From the NCBI GenBank assembly GCA_021769555.1, contig JAETSR010000003.1, forward strand, positions 62,001 through 126,000: a DNA stretch of 64,000 nt, written 5' to 3'. This DNA comes from Clostridiaceae bacterium (GTDB lineage: Bacteria > Bacillota > Clostridia > Oscillospirales > Acutalibacteraceae). The notes beneath the pieces were generated by a model, which saw nothing but the letters and a program-made list of their open reading frames with translations, had not been told where the DNA came from and searched no databases. Below are positions 25,056 through 33,679 of this stretch, piece by piece; positions within the stretch are counted from its first letter, which is position 1, and every line of letters starts with the position of its first letter. A program made the translations under genes and the position numbers.

Positions 25056-25652
25056 GTGATAAACTATATCTGGTTCGGAATGATAGCCCTAAGTGTTGTA
25101 TGCGCGGCAGTGAACGGGCGGCTGCCGGAGCTCTCGTCGGCGGTGATGGACGGGGCGGGCAGCGCGGTGGAGCTGTCTATAACATTGCTTGGGAGCATGT
25201 GCGCCTGGCTGGGGTTTTTGAAGATAGCCGAGCGGGGCGGTCTCACAAGGCTGCTGGCCATGGGCTTCTCCCCCATAATAGACCGGCTTTTCCCTGACTA
25301 TAGGGAGGACCAGGAGCTGAAGGGGAAGATATGCATGAACCTCTCGGCAAACCTGCTGGGCCTTGGGAACGCCGCCACTCCCCTGGGGCTCTCGGCTATG
25401 GAGGCCATGGCAAAAAAGGCTGGGGGAGCCATGCCCAGCCGGGGGATGATACTGTTTGTGGTGATAAACACCGCTTCATTACAGCTGCTGCCGGTAAATA
25501 TGGCGGCTATGCGGGCCTCATGCGGGAGCGCCGAGCCCTTCGGGGTGCTGCCGGAGATATGGCTCACGTCCCTGGGGGCCCTTGTGACGGCAGTTACTGC
25601 CTGTAAGATACTTGAGGGAAGGTCAGGAGGGCTCAGCGGATGGAGCAGATAG
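25056..25652 (+). CDS. spmA: Spore maturation protein A
   Basis: 198-aa membrane protein with the nucleoside-recognition (gate) domain. In Bacillus, SpmA and SpmB are needed for spore-core dehydration and are made in the forespore programme. Visible: MINYIWFGMIALSVVCAAVNGR at the N-terminus, NLSANLLGLGNAATPLGLSAME in the gate motif, then FVVINTASLQLLPVNMAAMRA. Start GTG 25056 has AGGAGG 6 nt upstream. It overlaps spmB by 13 bp. Its presence marks the organism as an endospore former. Confidence 0.93.
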   Translation: MINYIWFGMIALSVVCAAVNGRLPELSSAVMDGAGSAVELSITLLGSMCAWLGFLKIAERGGLTRLLAMGFSPIIDRLFPDYREDQELKGKICMNLSANLLGLGNAATPLGLSAMEAMAKKAGGAMPSRGMILFVVINTASLQLLPVNMAAMRASCGSAEPFGVLPEIWLTSLGALVTAVTACKILEGRSGGLSGWSR

Positions 25653-26164
25653 GCGCGGCGGCACTGCCGGTAATAGTGGGGGTGATACTGCTCTTTGGGT
25701 TCTTCCGGGGCGTGGACGTGTTCGACGCCTTTGTAACCGGGGCGAAGGACGGCATAAAGACAACCCTAAGCCTGCTGCCGACGCTTATAGGGCTGATAGT
25801 GGCTGTGAACATGGTTCGTGCCTCGGGGCTGCTTGAGGCAGTATGCGGGCTATGCGCGCCCCTTATAGAGGGCCTGGGGGTGTCGCCTGAGGTGCTGCCC
25901 CTGGCCCTTTTAAGGCCGGTATCCGGGTCCGGGTCCTCGGCTTACACCCTTTCCCTGTTAAAGCAGTTCGGGCCGGACCGTGAGACCGGTAAAATTGCCT
26001 CGGTACTGGCCTCCTCCACCGAGACGACTTTTTATGCAGTGACCGTGTACTTTGGGGCGGTTGGGTGTAAAAAGCTCAGGTATACCCTCCCGGCGGCGCT
26101 GGCTGGGGACTGCATGGCGGTGGTGCTGTCGGTGGTTACGGTTAGGTTTTTTGCCCAAATATAG
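25640..26164 (+). CDS. spmB: Spore maturation protein B
   Basis: 174-aa partner of SpmA, also with a gate domain: GVDVFDAFVTGAKDGIKTTLSLLPTLIGLIVAVNM, RPVSGSGSSAYTL, ASSTETTFYAVTVYFGAVG. Several membrane segments. The ATG at 25640 lies inside the spmA end, with GGTCAGGAGGG upstream. The two genes form a complete spmAB operon, closed by the terminator at 26165. Confidence 0.93.
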   Translation: MEQIGAAALPVIVGVILLFGFFRGVDVFDAFVTGAKDGIKTTLSLLPTLIGLIVAVNMVRASGLLEAVCGLCAPLIEGLGVSPEVLPLALLRPVSGSGSSAYTLSLLKQFGPDRETGKIASVLASSTETTFYAVTVYFGAVGCKKLRYTLPAALAGDCMAVVLSVVTVRFFAQI

Positions 26165-26200
26165 AAAAGTTCCACCGCCTGGACGGTGGAACTCTTTCTT
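26165..26200. terminator. Bidirectional terminator between spmB and the alcohol dehydrogenase
   Basis: Perfect 10-bp stem AGTTCCACCG (26168-26177) / CGGTGGAACT (26184-26193), T-rich on the right and AAAA on the left, serving both converging genes. Confidence 0.85.
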
Positions 26201-26209
26201 ACTATTGTG

Positions 26210-27223
26210 TTACTCCTGCGCCATAACTACTACCTTGATGGACTCGCTGCCGCTCTGGGCCTCGATGGCCTTTGAGAGCTCCGCCAGGGGGTAGCGGTGG
26301 GTTATTATCGGGCCGAAGTCCACCCTGCCGGAGTTTATGAGGGCCACTGCCCGGTCGTGGGTGTCGGGGTTCACAAACGAGCCCTTTATAGTCAGCTCCT
26401 TCTTGTACACATCAAAAAGGGGCACCGGGAACTGGGCCTCGGGCTTGGGGACGCTGAATAGCACTAATGTGGCTCCCTTAGCCGCGAAGTCAAAAGCTGA
26501 CTTTACCGCGGGGTTATTGCCCACGCACTCTATCACCACGTCGGCAGTTCCCTTCACGGCCTCATATGCCGCCTGGTCCAATGGGTCCACCGTAAGGTCC
26601 GCTCCGAGGGCCTTTGCAGCCTGGCGGCGCTTTTCGTTGGGCTCGCTGAGTATGAGCTTTGCCGCGCCCGATAGCTTTGCAAGCTGGAGCATGATAAGGC
26701 CGATGGCCCCGCCGCCTATAATGCAGACGGTCTGCCCGGGCCTGATACCGGCCAAGTCTATGCCGTGGAGGCAGCAGGCAAGGGGCTCGGCCATTGCCCC
26801 GGCCTCGAAGCTGACAGAGGGGTCAAGCAGGAAGGCCTGGGCCTCGGGAACCAGGCTGTACTGGGCGAAGCCGCCGTCCCTGGTGACGCCAACAGCCTGC
26901 ATACTCTCACAGAGCTGTTTTTTGCCGTTCCGGCAGTGTACGCACTGCCCGCAGTAGATATTCGGGTCTACGGTCACATGGTCGCCGGGCTTTAATGAGG
27001 TGACCCCCTCCCCCGCCTCGACTACCTCGCCGGAGTACTCGTGGCCCAGGACCACCGGGGGATTCACGTCCGCGGAGCCGGGTTCGCCGTTCTTGATATG
27101 CACGTCCGTGCCGCAGACGCCGCAGACCATGTTCTTTATAACAACCTCGCCGGGGCCGGCCTTGGGAATTTCCCCGTCCCTCAGTTCAAAGCTGCCGTTT
27201 CCCATAAAGTAATTCGCTTTCAT
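26210..27223 (-). CDS. Zinc-dependent alcohol/polyol dehydrogenase (MDR family)
   Basis: 337-aa medium-chain dehydrogenase. Catalytic zinc region CGVCGTDVH and GHEYSGEVVE; structural zinc loop CGQCVHCRNGKKQLC with four Cys; Rossmann motif IIGGGAIGLIML. This pattern matches sorbitol, threonine or butanediol dehydrogenases; the exact substrate is open. The frame extends far upstream to 27382, but ATG 27223 begins MKANYFMG and has TAGGAGTGG before it. It follows the APH-like kinase on the same strand after a 60-bp gap that contains a GC-rich hairpin without a T-tract. Confidence 0.9.
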   Translation of the reverse strand: MKANYFMGNGSFELRDGEIPKAGPGEVVIKNMVCGVCGTDVHIKNGEPGSADVNPPVVLGHEYSGEVVEAGEGVTSLKPGDHVTVDPNIYCGQCVHCRNGKKQLCESMQAVGVTRDGGFAQYSLVPEAQAFLLDPSVSFEAGAMAEPLACCLHGIDLAGIRPGQTVCIIGGGAIGLIMLQLAKLSGAAKLILSEPNEKRRQAAKALGADLTVDPLDQAAYEAVKGTADVVIECVGNNPAVKSAFDFAAKGATLVLFSVPKPEAQFPVPLFDVYKKELTIKGSFVNPDTHDRAVALINSGRVDFGPIITHRYPLAELSKAIEAQSGSESIKVVVMAQE

Positions 27224-27285
27224 CTTACCACTCCTAAATATGTAAGAAGGGAGAGGCCAGAGCCTCCCCCTCCCTAAAGTTTCGC

Positions 27286-28041
27286 TTATTCGTACTCTAC
27301 AACGTTCACCCAGCCCATGAGGAACTCCCGCTCCTCGGGCTTGCCCTTTACGGACTGGCTGGCGGCCACGATGGGCAGCCACTTCTGAACGTACTGCTTT
27401 GCGGTGTCGGACTTTTTGCAGAACAGGTCCAGATACTGCTCGGCGCCGTCCATATCGCCGTTAAGCCAGAACAGCAGGTAGGTGCGGGCCACGTCGGCGC
27501 TGGCGTTGCCCTGGGTGGCGTGGGCCCAGTCCAGGACAGCATAGCCGCCGTCGGGCTTTATGACCACGTTAGAAGGGTTGAAGTCCCCGTGGCAGAGCTT
27601 GCGGTGCTTGGGGAGGCTGTCAAGGCGGGCGTCCAGCTCGTAGCGGGTGGTGGCGTCAAGGCCGGTCTGGGATATCTTCCGGCGCATCTTCTCATGCAGG
27701 AAGCTGAGCATGGGGGCGGTCTTGGTGTGCAGCTCCATCTGGATGTCAACCAGACGCTCCAGGTACTGCTGTTTCTTCTCGGGCTCCTCCTCCATGAGGC
27801 GGGCCATGGTCTTGCCCTCGATGAAGTCGGTGACGATAGCCCACTTGCCCTCTACCATCTCAACGCCCTGCACATGGGGCATGGGTATGCCGGTCTCCTC
27901 AACCCGGGCGATGTTCAGGGCCTCATTGAGGATGTCGGCCTTGGAAAAGTCCTCGTCAAATACCTTTATGACCTTATCGCCTTCACGGTAAATGGTCTTG
28001 GAGGTGCGTGCCGCGATAACTCTTGCATTTTCCAGATTCAT
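27286..28041 (-). CDS. Aminoglycoside phosphotransferase-like kinase
   Basis: 251-aa small-molecule kinase of the APH/choline kinase fold. The catalytic loop CHGDFNPSNVVI and the metal-binding LDWAHA (the IDW/IDF motif) are clear; the N-terminal lobe has KTIYREGDKVIKVF with a Lys and FIEGKTMARLM as hinge. The substrate is unlikely to be an antibiotic; similar genes in Clostridia phosphorylate metabolites or are uncharacterised. The gene follows adhE by 20 bp with a GGGAGGAG ribosome site, so it probably belongs to the rex-adhE transcript. Confidence 0.85.
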   Translation of the reverse strand: MNLENARVIAARTSKTIYREGDKVIKVFDEDFSKADILNEALNIARVEETGIPMPHVQGVEMVEGKWAIVTDFIEGKTMARLMEEEPEKKQQYLERLVDIQMELHTKTAPMLSFLHEKMRRKISQTGLDATTRYELDARLDSLPKHRKLCHGDFNPSNVVIKPDGGYAVLDWAHATQGNASADVARTYLLFWLNGDMDGAEQYLDLFCKKSDTAKQYVQKWLPIVAASQSVKGKPEEREFLMGWVNVVEYE

Positions 28042-28061
28042 AATCTATACTCCTCCCTTAA

Positions 28062-30662
28062 TTACTTTCCGTAATAGCACTTCTCGTAGATGGCCTTTAT
28101 CTCTTTCATCAGCGGGTAGCGGGGGTTGGCCCCGGTGCACTGGTCGTTAAAGGCGTTCTCCACCATCTCGTCCAGAGTCGCCTTGAAGGCGTCCTCGGTT
28201 ATGCCGTAGTCCTTGATGGTCTTCTTAATGCCGATGATATTCTTGAGCTTCTCCAGCTCGTTTATGAGGCTCTCCAAAAGCTCGTCGTCGTTGTTCCCAG
28301 CAAAGCCGCAGGCGCGGGCTATCTCAGCATAGCGGGCCTTGGCATGGGGGTACTGGTACTGGGAGAAGGTGCCCATCTTGGTGGGGACCTCGGCGGCGTT
28401 ATAGCGGATGACGTCGGTGAGAATTACAGCGTTGGCAACGCCGTGGGGCAGGTGGTGGTAAGCGCCCAGCTTGTGTGCCATGGAGTGGTTGAGCCCTAAG
28501 AAGGCGTTTGCGAAGGCCATACCGGCGATACAGCTGGCCTCGGCCATCTTCTCCCGGGCATAGGGGTCGTTGGCGCCGTTCTCATAGGCCGAGGGCAGGT
28601 ACTTGAAGACCAGCTTTATAGCCTCAAGAGCCAAGCCGTCGGTGAAGGGAGAGGCCATGATGGACACATAGGCCTCGATGGCGTGGGTCATGGCGTCGAT
28701 GCCCGAGGCGCTGGTGAGGCCCTTGGGCTGGTTCATCATGTTGTCAACGTCCACTATAGCCATGGTGGGCAGGAGCTCGTAGTCCGCGAGGGGCCACTTG
28801 GTGCCGGTCTTCTCGTCGGTGATAATTGCAAAGGGAGTGACCTCTGAGCCTGTGCCGGAGGAGGTGGGGATGGCCACCATCATGGCCTTCTCGCCCATCT
28901 TGGGGAAGCGGTAGATGCGCTTTCTGATGTCCATGAAGTCCATGCTCATGGACTGGAAGTCGGCGTCCGGATGCTCGTAGAGCACCCACATTATCTTCGC
29001 GGCGTCCATGGGAGAGCCGCCGCCGAGAGCGATGATAACGTCGGGCTGGAAGCTGTTAATCTGCTTCACGCCCTCAAGGGCGCAGGCAAGGGTCGGGTCG
29101 GGGGCCACGTCGGCGAAGACCGCGTACTGGATGCCCAGCTCGTCCAGCTTGTCGGTGAGGGGCTTGGTATAGCCGTTCTGATACAGGAAGGTGTCGGTGA
29201 CGATAAAGGCCTTCTTGCGGTGATAGTCGGTGCGAAGCTCCTCGAGAGCCACGGGCATACAGCCCTTCTTGAAGAACACCTTCTCGGGGGTGCGGAACCA
29301 GAGCATATTCTCTCTCCTCTCGGCTACGGTCTTGATATTGATAAGATGCTTTACGCCCACGTTCTCAGAGACGGAGTTGCCGCCCCAGGAGCCGCAGCCC
29401 AGAGTGAGGGAGGGCGCGAGCTTGAAGTTGTAGATATCGCCAATGCCGCCGAAGGAGGAGGGGGTGTTCACAACTATGCGGCAGGTCTTCATGGCCGCCT
29501 GGTGCTGGGCGAGGCGCTCAGTCTGGGCGGGATGGATATACAGGGAGGCGGTGTGGCCGTAGCCGCCGTCCTCGATAAGGCGCTCGGCCTTAGCAATGGC
29601 GTCCTCGAAGGTCTTGGCCTTGTACATGGCCAGCACCGGGGACAGCTTCTCATGGGCAAACTCCTCGGAGATGTCCACGCTCTCAACCTCGCCGATGAGT
29701 ATCTTGGTGCTCTCGGGCACGGTGACTCCGGCGAGCTGGGCAATCTTGAACGCAGACTGGCCCACTATCTTGGCGTTGAGAGCGCCGTTGATGATGATGG
29801 TCTTGCGCACCTTATTGAGCTCGGACTTAGAGAGGATATGGCACCCGCGCTTTACAAACTCAGCTTTCACGGCGTCGTAAAGGGGCTCCATGGTGATGAC
29901 AGACTGCTCGGAGGCGCAAATCATGCCGTTATCGAAGGTCTTGGAGTGAATGATGGAGTTCACGGCCATGATGGGGTCGGCGCTCTCGTCGATGATGGCG
30001 GGAACGTTGCCCGCGCCCACGCCCAGAGCGGGAGTGCCCGAGGAGTAGGCGGACTTCACCATGCCGGGGCCGCCGGTGGCAAGTATAATGTCAGCCTCGG
30101 CCATGACAAGGTTTGTCAGCTCCAGAGAGGGGGCGTCTATCCAGCCAAACAGGCCCTCGGGGGCCCCGGCCTTCACGGCCGCCTCAAGCACCACCTTCGC
30201 GGCGGCTATCGTGCACTTCTTGGCCCGGGGGTGGGGGCTGATGATAATGCCGTTGCGGGTCTTCAGGGCAATCAAAGTCTTGAATATTGCGGTGGAGGTG
30301 GGGTTGGTTGTGGGGATAACGGCGGCTATAACGCCGATGGGCTCGGCTATCTTCCTAATGCCGAAGGCCTTGTCCTCCTCGATGACCCCGCAGGTCTTGG
30401 TCTCCTTATAGGTATTGTAGATATACTCGGCGGCGTAGTGGTTCTTGATGACCTTGTCCTCCACAACGCCCATGCCGGTCTCCTCAACGGCCATCTTCGC
30501 CAGCGGGATACGCTGGAGGTTGGCTGCCATGGCCGCGGCGCGGAAAATCTTGTCCACCTGCTCCTGGGTGTAGGAGGCGTACTTCTTCTGTGCCTCGCGC
30601 ACCCGTGCGAGCATTTTCTCAAAGGTTTCCACGTTTTCCACGATTTCAAAATTTGTTTCCAT
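28062..30662 (-). CDS. adhE: Bifunctional acetaldehyde-CoA/alcohol dehydrogenase
   Basis: 866-aa fermentation enzyme reducing acetyl-CoA to acetaldehyde and then ethanol with NADH. The N-terminal aldehyde dehydrogenase domain (about 1-440) has the catalytic Cys in MICASEQSV; the C-terminal iron-alcohol dehydrogenase domain (about 455-866) has GGGSPMDAAKIMW and the iron ligands in NHSMAHKLGAYHHLPHG. The length equals E. coli or Clostridium AdhE. ATG 30662 has GGATGGGAGAG upstream; the frame to 30842 runs into rex. The gene sits 23 bp after rex, implying NADH/NAD+-controlled expression. Confidence 0.96.
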   Translation of the reverse strand: METNFEIVENVETFEKMLARVREAQKKYASYTQEQVDKIFRAAAMAANLQRIPLAKMAVEETGMGVVEDKVIKNHYAAEYIYNTYKETKTCGVIEEDKAFGIRKIAEPIGVIAAVIPTTNPTSTAIFKTLIALKTRNGIIISPHPRAKKCTIAAAKVVLEAAVKAGAPEGLFGWIDAPSLELTNLVMAEADIILATGGPGMVKSAYSSGTPALGVGAGNVPAIIDESADPIMAVNSIIHSKTFDNGMICASEQSVITMEPLYDAVKAEFVKRGCHILSKSELNKVRKTIIINGALNAKIVGQSAFKIAQLAGVTVPESTKILIGEVESVDISEEFAHEKLSPVLAMYKAKTFEDAIAKAERLIEDGGYGHTASLYIHPAQTERLAQHQAAMKTCRIVVNTPSSFGGIGDIYNFKLAPSLTLGCGSWGGNSVSENVGVKHLINIKTVAERRENMLWFRTPEKVFFKKGCMPVALEELRTDYHRKKAFIVTDTFLYQNGYTKPLTDKLDELGIQYAVFADVAPDPTLACALEGVKQINSFQPDVIIALGGGSPMDAAKIMWVLYEHPDADFQSMSMDFMDIRKRIYRFPKMGEKAMMVAIPTSSGTGSEVTPFAIITDEKTGTKWPLADYELLPTMAIVDVDNMMNQPKGLTSASGIDAMTHAIEAYVSIMASPFTDGLALEAIKLVFKYLPSAYENGANDPYAREKMAEASCIAGMAFANAFLGLNHSMAHKLGAYHHLPHGVANAVILTDVIRYNAAEVPTKMGTFSQYQYPHAKARYAEIARACGFAGNNDDELLESLINELEKLKNIIGIKKTIKDYGITEDAFKATLDEMVENAFNDQCTGANPRYPLMKEIKAIYEKCYYGK

Positions 30663-30685
30663 GAAACTCTCCCATCCTTTGCTGT

Positions 30686-31324
30686 TTATTTTGTGCTGAA
30701 AACTTCTTTCAGGTGGTTGGAGAGCAGTGCCAGCGACACCGCCATGTTCTCGTTCTGCACGAGTATCCCCTCGGGTACCAGGAGGTGCGCGTTGGCAAAG
30801 TTCCAAACCGCCAGAATGCCGCTGTCTATAAGCTGGTCGCACACCGCTTGCGCGTGCTCCCCCGGCACCGTGATTATACCGATGTGCACGCCCACCCTCC
30901 GGCAGAGCCCCGGGAGCTTATCCATGGAGAGTATCTTCTTCCCCGCAACCTCCGCGCCGTCAAGGCGCGGGTCCGAGTCGAAGCCCGCCAGGATATTGAG
31001 CCCGTACTGGGGAAAGCCGCCGTAGGCCATCAGAGCCTGCCCAAGCTTGCCCGCGCCCACCAGAACCGCGTCCTGGCTGTTGTCATAGCCCAGGAATTTT
31101 TCCAGCTCCTTAATGAGCTCGGAGCGCACATAGCCCACCTTCGGCCGCCCGGAAGAGCTCACCGAGGCAAGGTCCTTTCTCACCACCACGTCGTTTAAGC
31201 CCAGGGCCTCGGCTATCATAGTGGCGGAGACGTGCTTTTTCGGTCCCTTTCCCGGGCCGCGCAGGTAGTTAAGGTAGGCGGGGAGCCGCTGCAGGGTCTG
31301 CTTTGAAACACACCGGTCCGACAA
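30686..31324 (-). CDS. rex: Redox-sensing transcriptional repressor Rex
   Basis: 212-aa NADH/NAD+-sensing repressor. The N-terminal winged helix (about 1-80) reads SKQTLQRLPAYLNYL, SATMIAEALGLNDVVVRKDLA; the C-terminal Rossmann domain starts VLVGAGKLGQAL and includes AGFDSDP. The start is TTG 31324, directly behind GAGGTGATAAA. As the first gene before adhE, it probably represses its own operon when NADH is low. I could not find a convincing Rex operator palindrome upstream. Confidence 0.95.
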   Translation of the reverse strand: MSDRCVSKQTLQRLPAYLNYLRGPGKGPKKHVSATMIAEALGLNDVVVRKDLASVSSSGRPKVGYVRSELIKELEKFLGYDNSQDAVLVGAGKLGQALMAYGGFPQYGLNILAGFDSDPRLDGAEVAGKKILSMDKLPGLCRRVGVHIGIITVPGEHAQAVCDQLIDSGILAVWNFANAHLLVPEGILVQNENMAVSLALLSNHLKEVFSTK

Positions 31325-31404
31325 TTTATCACCTCTTTTCCTTGCAGTCTTTTTGCGGGAACTTTTACTGCCTATATAATACCATACTTTTATCGAAAAG
31401 GGAA

Positions 31405-31446
31405 GTAAAAAAATCCATTATCGATAAAAAATTATCGATAATGGAC
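31405..31446 (-). terminator. Terminator of the MATE gene
   Basis: Perfect 13-bp stem (31414-31426 with 31433-31445, containing TTATCGATA) and a 6-nt loop, followed on the minus strand by seven T. The element TTATCGA recurs at 31389-31395 in the rex upstream region. Otherwise 31325-31477 shows only a possible TATTAT -10 for rex. Confidence 0.85.
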
Positions 31447-31477
31447 TTCTGTTTTATTGTGCATATTAGTTAAAGGG

Positions 31478-32839
31478 TCACGCCGCCTCCAAAACAGTCT
31501 TTGGAGCTTTGGTGAGGGCCGCGGACTTTTTCGACCACCTCACGCAGAGCCACGCGCCTATGGCCGTTGAGATAATGTCGGAGACAGCCCCTGCAAACAC
31601 CAGCCCTGTAAAGCCGCCCAGGGCTTCGCTGACGAACAGCACCGGCACGAACACCAGGCCCTTGCTTAAAAGGGAGGTCACCGTGGCGTAGCTCACCTTG
31701 CCTGTGCCCTGGAGATATGAGGAGCAGAGCTGGTATATGCCGCCTACGGGCGCGGCTATTAGGGTGAGCATCATGAAGCGGCCGGTCTCCAACACCTGGG
31801 GGTCGTTTAAGAAGGCTGTCATGAACGCGTCACGGCCCAGAAGGAACCCGGCCCCCAGCACAGCGCTCACAATGGCCGAGGCAGCGCCGGTGACGAAGGT
31901 TATGCGCTGAAGCCTCCTGCGGTCCCCCATGCCGTAGGCGTAGGATATCACAGGCTGCATACCCATGCACACGCCCATGGCTATCATGCCCACGAGCATA
32001 CCCGCTTTACCGGCCACGCCGTTTGCCGCCACGGCTATGTTGCCGTACTTTACAAGGAGCTGGTTTGAGAACATGCTCGAGAAGCACATGAGCACCGTGC
32101 CAAGGGCCATGGGCACGCCCAGGCTCGCTACCCGCAGGGAGACGTCTTTCCTGAGGGTGAAATACTTGGGCGATATACTGAAGCAGTCGGACTTTCTCAC
32201 GTGCATATAGACTAAGGCGCTGGTGACTATATTGCCGATAACAGTGGCCCATGCCGCGCCCGCTATGCCCATCTTTAACACGGAGATAAATATGGGGTCG
32301 AGCAGGATGTTGGTGAAGGTGCCCGCCAGGGCTATGAGCATGGTCTTTGCGGAGGAGCCGTCGGCGCGAATGGCGTTGCCCAGCCCGCCGCCGAACATGA
32401 TGAAGGGCACGCCCAGCATGACTATGGAGAGGTAGGTGCGGGCGTACCCTGCGGTCTCAGAGTTTGCGCCCATCATACCCAGCAGGGGCTCCATGAAGAT
32501 AAACATTGCTATTGCCAGCACAGCGCCGGTGATAACCGAGGCCCAGGCGCAGAAGGAGCTGAAATACTTCGACTTCTCCCGGTCGCCCTGCCCCAGGGCC
32601 ATGGCTATGGCCGTGCAGCCGCCCGCGCCGAACAGGGTGCCCACGCCCTGGAAGATGTTGAAGGCCGGGCCGCTAAGGGACAGGGCCGCCACCTGCATGG
32701 GGTCTCCCCCCTGGCCGATGAAGAAGACGTCGGCCATATTGTACAGCACCTGGACTATCATCACAACTATGGTGGGCAGGCCCATTGTGAACAGCAGCTT
32801 TAGGGGGGAGGCTTCCCTCATCATTTTCTCATTTTTCAT
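31478..32839 (-). CDS. MATE family efflux transporter
   Basis: 453-aa inner-membrane multidrug/toxin extrusion pump of twelve segments, driven by Na+ or H+. The start MKNEKMMREASPLKLLFTMGLPTIV and the GxGxxxAIAMALGQGDREKSKYF region are typical of the clostridial MATE subgroup with DinF/NorM homology. ATG 32839 follows AAAGGAG. It is divergent from a TetR regulator with a palindromic operator between them, so it is probably induced by its substrate. Confidence 0.92.
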   Translation of the reverse strand: MKNEKMMREASPLKLLFTMGLPTIVVMIVQVLYNMADVFFIGQGGDPMQVAALSLSGPAFNIFQGVGTLFGAGGCTAIAMALGQGDREKSKYFSSFCAWASVITGAVLAIAMFIFMEPLLGMMGANSETAGYARTYLSIVMLGVPFIMFGGGLGNAIRADGSSAKTMLIALAGTFTNILLDPIFISVLKMGIAGAAWATVIGNIVTSALVYMHVRKSDCFSISPKYFTLRKDVSLRVASLGVPMALGTVLMCFSSMFSNQLLVKYGNIAVAANGVAGKAGMLVGMIAMGVCMGMQPVISYAYGMGDRRRLQRITFVTGAASAIVSAVLGAGFLLGRDAFMTAFLNDPQVLETGRFMMLTLIAAPVGGIYQLCSSYLQGTGKVSYATVTSLLSKGLVFVPVLFVSEALGGFTGLVFAGAVSDIISTAIGAWLCVRWSKKSAALTKAPKTVLEAA

Positions 32840-32882
32840 GTGAGTTTCTCCTTTCGGTGGCTTGAATTTCTGTTATGACTAT

Positions 32883-32911
32883 AGTATAATACCAACACGT
32901 GTTGTTTTCAA
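32883..32911 (-). promoter_or_regulatory. Promoter of the MATE gene
   Basis: Minus-strand TTGAAA (32911-32906), 17-bp spacer, TATACT (32888-32883). The 12-bp palindrome CAACACGTGTTG (32893-32904) lies entirely within the spacer. Confidence 0.65.
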
Positions 32912-32936
32912 CCGTCAATTTATATACATGTGTTGG
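32892..32936. promoter_or_regulatory. TetR operator pair
   Basis: CCAACACGTG (32892-32901) and CATGTGTTGG (32927-32936) are inverted copies with one mismatch; the first is also the left part of the perfect palindrome CAACACGTGTTG. They occupy the divergent promoter region of the MATE pump and the TetR-type gene. Confidence 0.6.
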
Positions 32937-32954
32937 ATTAAAGGAGTTTTCTTC

Positions 32955-33539
32955 ATGAATACGAAAAATAATAAGCGGGCCCAGGGCACCGACGAGGCCA
33001 TTATACGGGCCGCCTTCGAGTCAATGCTCCTTGGGGGCAAGCAGATAAGCAAAATCACCGTCAGGGAAATCTGCCAGCGGGCTGATATCAACCGCTCTAC
33101 CTTTTACGCGCACTATACGGATGTTTACGACCTGTTCGAGAAGGTCGAGCAGCAGATGGCTGAAATGTACAGCGAGCGGATGATGGACAATGTCTCAGAG
33201 GGCTTTTCCGGTATGCTCAGGAGCGTGTTTGAGTTTATCCTTGAGTACAAGGAATTTTATCAGATATATTTCAGCGAGATAAACAGGGTCAGCCATCTGA
33301 TGGAGGTAATGATGGGCCCCTTTTCCGGCCGCGTCAGCGAGATAACCTCCCGGGACATGGGCTTCGGCGTTGAGGGCGAGGCCTCGTATCATTTCAGGTT
33401 CTTCACCGCGGGCATGAGCGCCGTGATAGCCTACTGGCTAGAGCGCAACTGCATAGAGAGCCCCGCGGAGCTGGTTGACGTGGTTATACGTGAGTACGGC
33501 GAAAAATCACTGGTGCACAGCTGGATGGGGCAGGTTTGA
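32955..33539 (+). CDS. TetR/AcrR family transcriptional regulator
   Basis: 194 aa. The N-terminal helix-turn-helix is plain: AIIRAAFESMLLGG, ISKITVREICQRADINRSTFYAHYTDVYDLFEKVEQQ. The C-terminal ligand domain is of the TetR_C type seen in small Firmicute regulators. Start ATG 32955 follows AAAGGAG; the frame beginning at 32862 would run through the operator. It is divergent from the MATE gene and most likely represses it. Confidence 0.88.
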   Translation: MNTKNNKRAQGTDEAIIRAAFESMLLGGKQISKITVREICQRADINRSTFYAHYTDVYDLFEKVEQQMAEMYSERMMDNVSEGFSGMLRSVFEFILEYKEFYQIYFSEINRVSHLMEVMMGPFSGRVSEITSRDMGFGVEGEASYHFRFFTAGMSAVIAYWLERNCIESPAELVDVVIREYGEKSLVHSWMGQV

Positions 33540-33570
33540 TTCAGCCCTGCCCCTCCCCTTCAACTATGTA

Positions 33571-33612
33571 TTGACATCAAACAAAGGAAAATAGTATAAT
33601 AAGGTATACTAT
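33571..33612 (+). promoter_or_regulatory. Promoter of the hybrid kinase operon with start-site palindrome
   Basis: TTGACA (33571-33576), 18-bp spacer, TATAAT (33595-33600). ATAGTATA (33591-33598) and TATACTAT (33605-33612) form a perfect 8-bp inverted repeat with a 6-bp centre over the -10 and start point, a possible operator. Confidence 0.65.
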
Positions 33613-33679
33613 GTAAGCTGCCGGAGTTTTCCCCTTAGTGTGAAACGCTGCCGCAGGTTACGGGAAGGGGAGTCTGTCA

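Noticed and set aside
27246..27274. GC-rich hairpin between the APH-like kinase and alcohol dehydrogenase
   Set aside because: No T-tract on either strand, so not called a terminator.
28971..31025. Plus-strand open frame of 684 codons opposite adhE and rex
   Set aside because: It lies antisense to two certain genes, is very rich in Gly/Ala/Leu/Val with no domain, and reflects the GC codon bias of adhE.
31405..31446. The TTATCGATAA repeats as a Rex operator
   Set aside because: The palindrome is better explained as the MATE terminator (13-bp stem plus seven T) and does not match the TTGTGA/TTGTTAA-type Rex site.
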